Below, in pieces: positions 39,601 through 47,300 of a stretch of 64,000 nucleotides of DNA (positions are counted from its first letter, which is position 1; each line of letters begins with the position of its first letter). A program made the translations under genes and the position numbers. The stretch covers positions 4,114,501-4,178,500 of the forward strand of contig CM072342.1 in the NCBI GenBank assembly GCA_036874045.1, given 5' to 3'. This DNA is from Cymodocea nodosa (taxonomy: Eukaryota > Streptophyta > Magnoliopsida > Alismatales > Cymodoceaceae). A model generated the notes under the pieces. That model made no database searches. It was given only the letters and a program-made list of their open reading frames with translations, and had not been told where the DNA came from.

Positions 39601-42363
39601 CTCTAAAATAGAAGGAAGGACGAATAAACCTAAATCTATCTATTAGAGTGCACGGAATCAGAACAGAAGAGGTGCCATCAACCTCTTCTGCATCCTGGGG
39701 TTTTCTGCTGGTGTTGATCATGGCATCTGCCATCTCCAGTCCTGGATCAAGTAGAATTACAATGGTCTCCAACTTCGAAGTATCCACATCTAGCAGGTTT
39801 AAACATGACAAACATCATTCAGTTCAAGCTAAATCTCTCTACTTTTCTCTACTGGGAAACCCACATCACGGCAATGATCTTGACAGATTTCTTCACAGAT
39901 AAAAAGTGCCATCAGAAACTGGAATTGTCATTTCTGATGGTGACTGATATGAAAGCACAAACTATAGCACTGCATTTGATACACTAGAATGGAATTACAC
40001 AAGAATTGAAGAAATGTTGGAATGAAATATTAGAGAAAACGAAATAGAATGGAATAGAATAGAATAACTTTATTCCATTTCTATGTTAGGTGATAACAAC
40101 AGCCTAAACCATAATCCTACTATGTAGGGATGCCCACAAGAATCCTTTTCTTCGTATATTTCTATTTATAATCAAATCTTTGATTAAATTATATAACTTT
40201 AAATCTTCCCTTATAATTTCTAACTAAATGGTTTTAGGAATTCTTCTACTTATTTTAATTTCTTCTGCATTAATGAATGTCCTCTCCTAACTAGTGCATC
40301 CTTTGACCTCTTAAGAACATTGCAAAAACACTTTCTCTTGTCTTATTTTCAATTTATGCAATTCTTACTTTATTTCTAATAAAATCATCTTTAACTTATC
40401 TCTTATATATCATTCATCCATCTACGAATTTGCATCTTCACAAATACAAACTTTTTGTGTATGATCATATTTTATGGTTTACCATTCCAAACCATAAAAT
40501 ACAATTGAGCAACTAGCAGTTTTGTAGAATTTTCCTTTTAATTTTAATGGTATCTTCCAATCACATAACACTGTAGAAGCATTTATCCACTTCATCCATC
40601 CTACTTTAATCCTAAATAATCAAAAGAGAAGATTTGAAAGTGCAAAGAACTGTACAAACTATTGAATTTGTCCTAGATCATGATGGATCAATGCATCAGC
40701 TGTATATTAAAGATCAGTGGTACAAACCTTAATTGTTTATGAAATATAGCACTTCTATTTTTGTAATTGAAGATAAAAGAAATAGAAATTACCGAAACTC
40801 TCGAAATTTTTGATTGGATAAGGCTTTTAATGGGGTTGTATAAAATATCCGCCGCCCTTTGCAAACTGTAGCTAAAGCTGCAGCCTCTGCAATTAGAGTC
40901 TTTCCACTGCTTGTTGGGGCAGACACTACAACTGAGGAGCCTCCAAGGAAAGCTTCAATGGCCAATTGCTGGATGAATTTTTGTAAAAGAAATATAAATG
41001 TAATATTCACTTGAGAAAATGAACAAAAAATCTATAAGAGAAAGGATATATCTGGATTCTTCTGGTCTATAATCATCCTTCATGAATCATGAATCATGAG
41101 TTATTAGTGGTGTAAGGTCTTATATGGTCATTTAGGATACTAAGGCTGCGATGAAAACTTAGGAACAAGGACTTCAAAAAAACCAAAGAAATGTTAATAA
41201 GAAGAAAATCATGTTTCACGTGTCATCCTAGATAAGCCAAATGATGTTATATTTCTTCATTCATCTTTGACAACAAAGGTTTCTAATTATGTAATTCATT
41301 TTTGGGAAGCACCTTAGAGAGGAATAATTGTGATGTGAAATACATGCAGCTATGGTCTTTAACTTAAAGGAAGTAATGTTGTAATAACAAAAGGGACTTG
41401 TGATTAGTCTGGTAAATGTCAAATATTTTAGAGGATACATCTCGGATAAACATTAACCATATGAACTTCAAGGAACCAATCACCATCTTTTCTCACATGA
41501 TATGAAAGATCTTTAGAAAGGTTTTTCCTATAGCAATTTCTACACCAAATATTACGATACTTTCCTAGCATCCATCTGAATTTCCGCCCTCATCAATTTA
41601 TGTACCATTCAACCCGTACTAATATGTAAAAGAAACCTGTGGTAACAATTTTATCAACATTTACCAACATGATACGAAATTGAGTGTTTCTGATACCAAA
41701 TCATGTCAAAATAATAACATTTCTTGCAACAATACCACTTGATATCTTTTCGTCACATCAAATGAAGCAATATCCTTTAGACAGGGGAGATCAGAAAATA
41801 GGTACAAGACACGAGAAGAAGAAGTGCAAACAGACCTGGAACACGTCGATGGGAAAATCATAGACGCCAGCAAGCTCCTGATAATCAATAATACCGTCCC
41901 CGAATTCCTTAGCATCCTTCAAAAGTCTCGCGACCCTCTGCCACTTGTGCTTTTCGAATCCTGCACGGGCATCATTCATTGCCTCGGCCCCGGACGAACT
42001 CTCCGCCTCCTCCTCCTCATCCTCCTCCTCGTCTTCTTCATCCTCACCGTACGAATCTCCCTCTGACATCCCTGATTCGTACTCGGCAGCAGCCACATCC
42101 TCATCGTCCTCCTCCTCCTCTTCCTCGTCTTCGCTGACGGAAGGCAATATCCGCTTCTTCTTGACTGAAAAGGAGGGGGAGCGAGTGTTCCGGCGAGCAG
42201 CGCGAGGGCGGAGGAGGATGGAGACTGACGTTCTTCGGATCGCAGAGGAGGAGAATCGCGAGGTTCGGCTCAAGTTCTCGAGACGGGAGTTGCTGGAAAA
42301 AGAGGAGAAGACCAGCGGAAAGAGAACGGATGTGGAAACGGGAGTGAAGACGGAAGGCGGCAT
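6275..42363 (-). CDS. ISE2: ISE2-type chloroplast DExH-box RNA helicase (partial, 11 exons seen)
   Basis: A Ski2/Mtr4-like ATP-dependent RNA helicase; the Arabidopsis member ISE2 acts in plastid RNA processing and translation and affects plasmodesmata (family knowledge). The joined exons give 921 residues. The first ~60 are Ser/Arg-rich like a plastid transit peptide, followed by an acidic tract (about 75-130). Motif [10 protein letters not shown] lies at 192-200, the DEVH box at 292-295, SAT at 323-325, [10 protein letters not shown] near 518-527, and motif [12 protein letters not shown] at 582-591. The family is about 1170 residues, so ~250 C-terminal residues are missing; none of that part is visible between 1 and 6274, so the gene leaves the window on the left. 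The start is the ATG at 42363; there is no in-frame ATG upstream. Introns are 867, 1664, 4681, 102, 1602, 14534, 160, 79, 9391 and 246 bp. All exon phases agree and no coding break is seen. Confidence 0.95.
6884..7090 (-). CDS. ISE2: ISE2 exon 10
   Basis: 69 codons from gacag|GCTGAAAAG to TTG|GTAAGC. It encodes [18 protein letters not shown], then [20 protein letters not shown] and [17 protein letters not shown]. It continues LQEELR of exon 9 across a 9.4-kb intron in phase 0. Confidence 0.93.
7091..9600. other. ISE2 intron 9, left part
   Basis: Mostly unique-looking AT-rich sequence. The stretch 7640-7860 carries several catatcag/gatacat words like those near 52230-52330, suggesting a shared old repeat. 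The only sharp feature is the tiny LINE-end insertion at 8707-8759. Confidence 0.4.
8707..8759 (-). mobile_element. 53-bp LINE 3'-end insertion with perfect 17-bp TSD
   Basis: A T-run followed by acgaaaaccccaatctattt and gggggtcc is the reverse of an L1 tail like the one ending at 30550 (ggacccccactccttatata...). It is bracketed by identical 17-bp copies attatctacaacatttt at 8690-8706 and 8760-8776. This is the expected product of extreme 5' truncation during target-primed reverse transcription. Confidence 0.75.
9690..10130 (+). mobile_element. RTE-type LINE fragment
   Basis: Plus-strand words [29 protein letters not shown], then [11 protein letters not shown] just after a frame change (the ...GPDGIPVEVWK... 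region of plant RTE reverse transcriptase). Heavily decayed, same family as 19300-21960. Confidence 0.65.
10404..10534 (+). repeat. Left LTR of the Copia fossil
   Basis: 131 bp, matching the copy at 15390-15521 over its whole length with about ten substitutions. Confidence 0.85.
11228..11870. mobile_element. hAT-like MITE inside the Copia fossil
   Basis: Left end GGGTGTTTGTGCACCTAGAA and the inverted right end (...CTAGTGCATAAACACCC) form ~28-bp terminal inverted repeats. The core repeats TGTGCACAAACAC-like and ATTTTC-rich words. Flanks ctaagg and tctaaag look like an eroded target duplication within gag. It carries no coding sequence. Confidence 0.75.
15390..15521 (+). repeat. Right LTR of the Copia fossil
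   Basis: 132 bp partner of the left LTR, preceded by the purine-rich tract. Confidence 0.85.
15741..16481. other. ISE2 intron 9, right end
   Basis: AT-rich DNA between the hAT/Copia nest and exon 9. Nothing else is recognised. Confidence 0.45.
16482..16760 (-). CDS. ISE2: ISE2 exon 9: start of the insertion/helical region
   Basis: 93 codons from ttttgtag|GGTGAG to CGG|GTAATA. It encodes [20 protein letters not shown], then [20 protein letters not shown], followed by a Glu/Lys-rich helical stretch ending SRLQEELR. Confidence 0.94.
16840..17439 (-). CDS. ISE2: ISE2 exon 8: second RecA domain
   Basis: 200 codons from cag|GTTCCTCAG to TCT|GTATGT. It carries [59 protein letters not shown] (motif V) and [12 protein letters not shown] (motif VI). 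All residues expected for ATP-dependent unwinding are present. Confidence 0.96.
17600..17780 (-). CDS. ISE2: ISE2 exon 7: basic low-complexity linker
   Basis: Acceptor aaacag|GAAACTA, donor CACAG|GTATGA. The codon AG+G continues exon 6 and gives [12 protein letters not shown], a Ser/Arg/Lys-rich linker ([18 protein letters not shown]) and [13 protein letters not shown], which leads into VPQVRDTL of exon 8. The Arabidopsis protein has the same linker with the same landmark words (family knowledge). Confidence 0.92.
17885..18880 (-). mobile_element. L1-type LINE fragment
   Basis: Minus-strand words [40 protein letters not shown] and [13 protein letters not shown] are reverse-transcriptase blocks of plant L1. 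Fragmentary, without ends; in ISE2 intron 6 close to exon 7. Confidence 0.75.
19300..21960 (+). mobile_element. RTE-type LINE, near full span but decayed
   Basis: Plus strand: endonuclease words (INILCLQE-like near 19730; [14 protein letters not shown] near 19940; DFFICRK-like [20 protein letters not shown] near 20240; [13 protein letters not shown] near 20310), then reverse transcriptase (KLTSNTMKL near 21220; [15 protein letters not shown] near 21330), then [13 protein letters not shown] near 21880. The same order is seen in other plant RTE elements. Many frame breaks. It lies in ISE2 intron 6, antisense to the gene. Confidence 0.75.
25533..25666 (+). repeat. Left LTR of the shortened Copia
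   Basis: 134 bp, matching 28449-28582 end to end without length difference. Confidence 0.9.
28449..28582 (+). repeat. Right LTR of the shortened Copia
   Basis: 134-bp partner; followed by the CATGC duplication and then the interrupted L1 sequence. Confidence 0.9.
30498..30779 (-). other. Unidentified 93-codon open frame
   Basis: Reads [20 protein letters not shown], then [20 protein letters not shown] and [20 protein letters not shown]. It is unusually free of low-complexity sequence for intronic DNA. It overlaps the L1 tail at its lower end. I do not recognise the family; it may be a captured gene piece or part of an unlisted element. No start context or splice frame supports a gene of its own. 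Confidence 0.3.
31240..32110 (+). mobile_element. L1-type LINE 3' part
   Basis: Plus-strand words [20 protein letters not shown] and [10 protein letters not shown] (zinc-finger-like L1 C-terminal region), [16 protein letters not shown], then the tail ctacagcttgtgtagacctt shared (reversed) with 53700 and 36560. The stretch 30780-31240 before it is unassigned. Confidence 0.6.
32315..32433 (-). CDS. ISE2: ISE2 exon 6: RPVPL region
   Basis: Acceptor tttttag|ATCCATGG, donor AACAG|GTCAAT (phase 2). It encodes [20 protein letters not shown], then [20 protein letters not shown]. The exon is followed by the 14.5-kb intron 6. Confidence 0.93.
32434..34035. other. ISE2 intron 5
   Basis: 1.6 kb of AT-rich sequence. 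Short words suggest nothing I can name; no mobile-element ends found. Confidence 0.4.
34036..34122 (-). CDS. ISE2: ISE2 exon 5: SAT motif
   Basis: 29 codons between ttttttag|GTGATT and CAG|GTTGGA. It encodes [20 protein letters not shown] and DELAGWIDQ (motif III SAT). The donor GTTGGA is weak, but the frame and the protein family support it. Confidence 0.92.
34225..34333 (-). CDS. ISE2: ISE2 exon 4: DEVH box
   Basis: Acceptor tttag|TGTTGGCG, donor ATT|GTATGT. It encodes [15 protein letters not shown], then [20 protein letters not shown], the Walker B (DEVH) motif typical of Ski2-like helicases. Phase agrees with both neighbours. Confidence 0.93.
34790..35004. repeat. 22-bp minisatellite, about 10 units
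   Basis: Units such as aagttacatttcaataaaat-ct, aagttataatttaatatatt-tc and aggttacatttc... repeat every 22 bp, with one unit extended by ~5 bp. All are A/T-rich with a conserved (a/g)agtta start. Confidence 0.75.
35200..35400. repeat. Pyrimidine-rich low-complexity tract
   Basis: Nearly pure T/C on the plus strand (ttttctctt, cccttttt). The overlapping ORFs here are composition artefacts. Confidence 0.7.
35643..36480. other. ISE2 intron 3, unassigned stretch
   Basis: Between the hAT-like element and the L1 fragment. A few LINE-like words but no confident assignment. Confidence 0.35.
36500..38330 (-). mobile_element. L1-type LINE fragment, strongly decayed
   Basis: A tail-like start on the plus strand (ttttttgagctgcaactagc, agcctacacaaatcatggg) matches the reversed L1 tails at 53645 and 32000. 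The minus strand then gives scattered L1 C-terminal and reverse-transcriptase words up to about 38300. Antisense to the plus-strand copies and in the same sense as ISE2. Confidence 0.55.
39015..39128 (-). CDS. ISE2: ISE2 exon 3: [10 protein letters not shown] to [11 protein letters not shown]
   Basis: Acceptor ctag|TGATACAT, donor AAAG|GTAGGT. The split Arg codon CG+T is restored, giving [20 protein letters not shown], then [12 protein letters not shown] (motif Ib), as in the family. The exon is in several short pieces without an ATG, so simple ORF listing does not show it. Confidence 0.92.
39575..39811 (-). other. Unidentified 78-codon open frame in intron 2
   Basis: Reads [20 protein letters not shown], then [20 protein letters not shown]. 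No family recognised and no splice support; may be a fragment of an old element. Confidence 0.2.
40010..40630 (-). mobile_element. RTE-type LINE 3' fragment
   Basis: The minus strand gives words such as [13 protein letters not shown] and an ALVRRGHSL-like string, corresponding to the AEMRILRWM...APVRR end of plant RTE polyproteins. A (GAATA)n-like stretch at 40040-40065 marks its 3' side. In ISE2 intron 2. Confidence 0.5.
40793..40968 (-). CDS. ISE2: ISE2 exon 2: Q-motif region and Walker A
   Basis: Acceptor is cag|CAATTGG and donor is CG|GTAATT, leaving phase 2. It encodes [20 protein letters not shown] and the following SGKT (motif I), then motif Ia [15 protein letters not shown]. Confidence 0.95.
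40969..41835. other. ISE2 intron 1
   Basis: 867 bp, AT-rich, no mobile element recognised. Confidence 0.5.
41836..42363 (-). CDS. ISE2: ISE2 exon 1: transit peptide and acidic linker
   Basis: 176 codons, ending CAG|GTCTGT in phase 0. Ser/Arg-rich start, then a Glu/Asp-rich tract built from GAG/GAA/GAT codons, then [18 protein letters not shown] and the helicase entry YDFPIDVFQ, which joins directly to QLAIEAF of exon 2. Confidence 0.92.
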
Positions 42364-44286
42364 TGGAAGAACCAGAGGTAGAGAAGAGAAGTCGAGAGAG
42401 CGGGAAGCTCGCAAGAAGAGGAAAAAGCCGCGGTTGATGGAAGCAACGCCAGTGCTTCTTATCGTCCGGGAAATTTACAACTTAATCCTCCTTTGATTCA
42501 ATAATTGTGAATGGTAGCTATGGTATTCAACGTTTTACTTTGTTAGTTATTTTTTTCATAAATTTTTGCAATTTTTCCGTGCGTTTCAACCTCTTTTTTT
42601 TTTTTTAATGATTAGAAGTGTTGTAAGTTAACTTGTAACAGAGGAGGAGAAACGTGGGATTACCACCCGAATACCTTGGGTCATATATTATCTAAATTAG
42701 CTAGAAATCATAGTCTTTAATAATCGAATAATGAAGGATTTCTCAATTGAATCTATAAATGTGAGTTTAAATCTGTGAAAAAATTGTAAAATATTTTTTT
42801 GTAAAGTATGTTATAGATTTCGAATCTTAATTTTGAAAAAATTCAAAGGGAAACTTCTTAATCATTCAAAGGGACAGTCTTGTGTACTTTATTAGTTATT
42901 ATAATAGTTTAATTGGATTACGCTGTAAGAGGTGTGGAGATCAATAAGTGTGTTGCTTTTCGTCGATCTTTTATAAGTTCAATTTGATGATATAAATATA
43001 TTTTTGTGTCTATTGCATATCCAAAATTTTTTGTTTGTAAATAATTTTTTGTAATTTTGGAAAGTTTAATGTAAATTGCATATATCCATGAAATGCTGAT
43101 ATTCTTACTCAAATCTAAGGAAGGCTCTCATGTTTTTTCTTACTTTTTAAAGTATCTTCCCTTTTATGTGTGCAATAACAAGTTCTTTTATTCTTATATC
43201 GGAGATTTTCACAGTAAGGAATCCATTATTTTAGATTTTTTTTCAAAAAAATTACTGATTTTTATCTTTTTCAGAAAATTTAATTAACTTAGATTTAAAT
43301 GCCATGACTTTTTATGAAAAAATGATGATTATTATTTTTAATGCATTTACAATTTTTTGATAAAATTTAATTTAAATGGCATAGATTTTGTATGAGTAAT
43401 CTGTTATTTTTTTGGATCTAATATAAAATTTTTACAAATAAGAGTTATTCCAAAACATGTTTGGAACTTTAACGAAATTTTGTTTAAATGACACAAATAT
43501 CGTGTGAATAAACTTGTATTGCATGGAACTACCAGTTAATTTTTGACACTCCAAGAGCCCTTGCTCTCTATTATTTATAAAATATTTTTGGAATTTTATC
43601 AAATTTAATTTAAATGGCATATATATTGTGTAAATGACTTGCATCAAATGGAATTTAACATAAAATTTGTAGAAGTCATAGCTTTTATTTTCTACTTTTG
43701 TAGCATAATTTTGAAAATTTTATGACATTTGATATAAATAACGTATATTGTGTAAATGAACGTGTATTACTTGAATCTGTTATAGAATTGGCAAAACTCA
43801 TAACCTTTTACCATATTTGAACATAATTCCATTTTTTGCAAAAAAATTCACTGATTTTAAAAAATTCTTGACAATAAGTACATTTCAATTCAATCATTTT
43901 TTTTGTCTATGTTTTAGGCTAAAGATTGTAGACATCTTCAAGTGTAGGGTTTCTCTATTTGGGGTTTATGAATACTTCAATATAATTCAAATGCACTATA
44001 TGAAAAGGTTGCATTGGTGGTATTCATTCCCTTCGTTATGGGATGACAAAGAAATCATGTTACTTTGCAAATAAGGTTTGTGGGAAAGACTCGAGCAGCA
44101 AATCCAATGATTCAGTCATGTTTTGGGGTATGGAAAGGAAGATTGCTGGTCAGAAAATTTGCTAGAGTTTTCTGGTTCAATCTTCACAGGTTTTGCTTCA
44201 AGGGGCATGGAGATGATATCCGGAACCTGGACAAGATCAACCTGTGACTCAAATCATGTTGTTTAATATATGCAATTATCCACCAG
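42364..44286. other. Intergenic region between the ISE2 start and the HDA19 end
   Basis: 42364-42520 is the GC-rich leader and proximal promoter of ISE2. 42600-43140 is AT-rich without a recognisable feature. 43140-43820 contains degenerate repeats (own entry). 43820-44286 shows nothing I can name. No clear ISE2 TATA box was found. Confidence 0.5.
43140..43820. repeat. Degenerate ~120-bp tandem repeats
   Basis: At least four loose copies of a unit containing aaattttatnaaatttnatttaaatggcat, then (g)tgtaaatgaactt and atnnaatttgnaaaactcataa, at about 43330, 43450, 43575 and 43700. AT-rich; intergenic between ISE2 and HDA19. Confidence 0.45.
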
Positions 44287-44358
44287 CTAAGTATGATTTC
44301 TGACCTTTGCGGTTGTAGCATCTTCCACTTTCATATGTTCTAGGGCTACTTTAACATC
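44287..44358 (-). CDS. HDA19: Probable last exon of HDA19
   Basis: 24 codons including the TAG, preceded by a pyrimidine-rich run and the acceptor ctgtcag|GATGTT, in the phase left by exon 5. It encodes [19 protein letters not shown] and RNHT, similar in style to the (M)KxxEAxTxKVEQ ends of monocot HDA19 proteins. It is short, so chance cannot be ruled out. Placing it here makes intron 5 7.5 kb long. Confidence 0.5.
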   Translation of the reverse strand, partial: DVKVALEHMKVEDATTAKVRNHT

Positions 44359-47300
44359 CTGACAGAATGGATTCATCATTCCCAAAAAAAGAAAGAGAAA
44401 AGCTACATTCAAGGTTTTCTTTGGCAGGAATGAAGATAAGAAAACATGAATATAGGTTTATTGAAAAATTAACAATTGCAATTTTTTGTTATAAATACAA
44501 AGTAGTTCATTAACAATAATGTGCCTGATCCAGCTCTATGTGGATACAAAGTGGACAATCCAACCATCAGAGAGCTCTCTTTACTGGATTGGTAAAGGAT
44601 AAAAGCTGGACCAAGTTAGATGAGATCGACAACTAACCTATAGATCTATCAACTGCACTGAAGGAGAAAGGAATTTTTTGCTACTGTGAGGCATTGGTCC
44701 CTCACTTGGAGCAATAACGGTAACACATTCCACAACCACCACTGCTGGGATTAACTGCACGGAGAATTGAAGGAAGCCCAACAAGTCTGACATCCGATGA
44801 GCGCCAAATTATTGCTTAAGTGCAGAAGAGCAATAAGTGCCTCCAGATGCCCATGGCCAGACGTAGGAGAGTGTCCATGGAAATAAGAAACATAATTCTA
44901 CTTGAGGAAATAATATAACCTAATGTAGTGCAAATTCATCCATCACCAAAGAGTATTAGTCTTGTAAGGTGAGCCTTGCTGAATCACAATATCATGCATG
45001 CTTCATGATACTCAGACCAAAACATAATGGTAATAATGGAAAGGATATTTCACTTGCATGCCATCAAAAAAAATTAGTAATAACTTGTACGTCATTCAAA
45101 TTTCATATTTACTTATTTCCTAATAATAAAATCTCCATTTTAACTTGATGTATCTACCGTTATCCCTGATACATTCACTAGAAGGATATTCTAGAAGGAA
45201 TTATAATTTTTTAATGACATGCAAGTAAACATGAATTTTTAGATGACGTACAAGTATTATCAAATTTTTTAATGACATACAAATAAAAAACCTTAATATA
45301 AAGCCTAACCTAAACATAAACTATCCATCGCCCTATAAAGAATTATCATCCCACATTTTGATAATTTTTCCCTATAAAGCCTAACCTAAACAAAGAAGCT
45401 TAGCCTCTCTAGATCATAAAACCCACATATGACCTTAATGAAGCTTAGCCTACCTACATCATAGAATGCATGTGTGGCCTCAATAAAGCTCAACCAACCC
45501 AGATGACAAAACCCATGTGTGGCCTAACAAAAGTTGGCCTATCTAGGGCACAAAGCCAATGTACAATTAGAATAAACCTTAACCTGTCTATGACCACAAA
45601 CCCACGTATAGTCTCAACAAAGGTTTCTCTATTTGGGTTACAAGACCCACACACATCCTCAACAAAGGTTAGCCTATCCAAGTTATAGAAAGAACCTACG
45701 CATGACCTTGACAAAGCTTCACCTACTAGGTCACAAAATCCACACATTGCCTCAACTAAGCTTGGCTTACCTAGGTTGCTAAACCAATGTATGGCCTCAA
45801 CGAAGCTCAACCCATTTAGGTCAAAGAACCCATGTAAGGCTTGACCTGTCTAGGTTGTAAAAATCACACATGGCCATACTATAGATCAACCTCCATATGG
45901 TTAGTTAAACTCATGTATGACCTTAACATAGCTTGATCAATGGATTCGAACAACCTTTAGCAAGCCCAACACAACTTAATCATCCTTAACTTGAATTCCC
46001 CAAAATAGCTCATCCCAACATATGAACATACCCTTTCTCATACTAAAGGAAGTTGATGACTTAGGGATAAAGTAGTGAACAAGCAATGCAAGGAACAAAA
46101 GATATAAATAAAACAAAAAAGATATATAATTGAGGTTTCCCATACATAATAGGTCAAAGTTCATTCCCTAAACACTTCCTAAATACATATCATGCTAAAC
46201 TTCACCCTTACTACCATTCAACATCAAGAAAGGTAATGTTCAAGCATCATGGCCATAATGCAAAACATATTGTCCAAGTAGCATAACAAAGAGAGATCAT
46301 GTGCAATCCTCACTCCCCTACCTTAGCTATTTCTCGACAATGGTTGCAACAACAAATACCTCACATGATCCACTACATCAAATGGTTGAACAATTCACTC
46401 TCCCTAATTTGGCTTGCTTCTCTGCTTAGTCACCTCATCTAAGGGCTCAACATGCCTTTAAACATTGATGTTGTCGTCTACTTCAGATAGAAGAGGTCCA
46501 TGATTGCACTGTTGAGCAAACTCCTTTGTCCACTCAACAAACTTTAACATCAAGCCACAAACCTTGTACTAATATGCCTCGGATGGCAAAAACCCCTCAA
46601 CAACCTTCATAGGAACAATAACCCTCCCCTCTACTTGAACATTCTAAGATTCTACCGCTTCCCTCATCCATTGCAATTCTTAGAGCATGTTTTCAACCTT
46701 CACCAATGCAACCTGGGGATGTTTAAAGCATTCCCAATTCCCACAAATTTTGCTTTGCAGGAGAGGCCTTAATGACAACTCAACCAAACAACAACATCAT
46801 CAGTAAACCCTACTGCACAACCTATATTAATTATCAAGATAAAGAAAATAGACAACTAAATAGGCAAACACGACCTCCAACTAATGCAACAACAATTCAT
46901 TTAGAACTTCGTTAAAGCTTTTAGGTCATACTACAAAACACCAAGCAAAAGACTGAACACCAAAAAAGAGTGCATGGCTCAACTCAACTCTAAGGTGACC
47001 ACAACTCAGTACTTAAAGGTATGCTTAGAATTGTCAGCCCCAATAGCTCACTTAGCATCACTCCTAGAGTGCTCTAGCTCGGTGCATACATCCAATGGAA
47101 CACTTGTGAAAATCAACTTTTTAGTCCCATGTCTTTTAAGGCATTGTAGGAGGCAAAGACTTGAATAGCATAAACCTTTGCGACTAAACATATTCAATTG
47201 AAGCTAGCCAATTGCAAAATAAACAGAAGGGTGAAACAACACACACCCACCCAATGTGTCAACCTTAATGTCATGGAACCAATGCCTTCATCTTCAGGTA

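Noticed and set aside
42412-42414. ISE2 start 17 codons further upstream
   Set aside because: The codon is TTG; the first ATG in frame is at 42363.
41945-42496. 183-codon plus-strand ORF with long Ser runs
   Set aside because: The Ser run is the complement of the Glu/Asp codons in ISE2 exon 1; no family match.
44540-44860. Extra HDA19 exon or gene fragment (minus-strand word [19 protein letters not shown])
   Set aside because: Short open stretches in several frames but no splice frame joining exon 5 and no family match I can defend.
45490-45810. Repeat-protein gene on the minus strand
   Set aside because: Open frame produced by a 45-bp minisatellite; no start context, splice sites or conserved domain.
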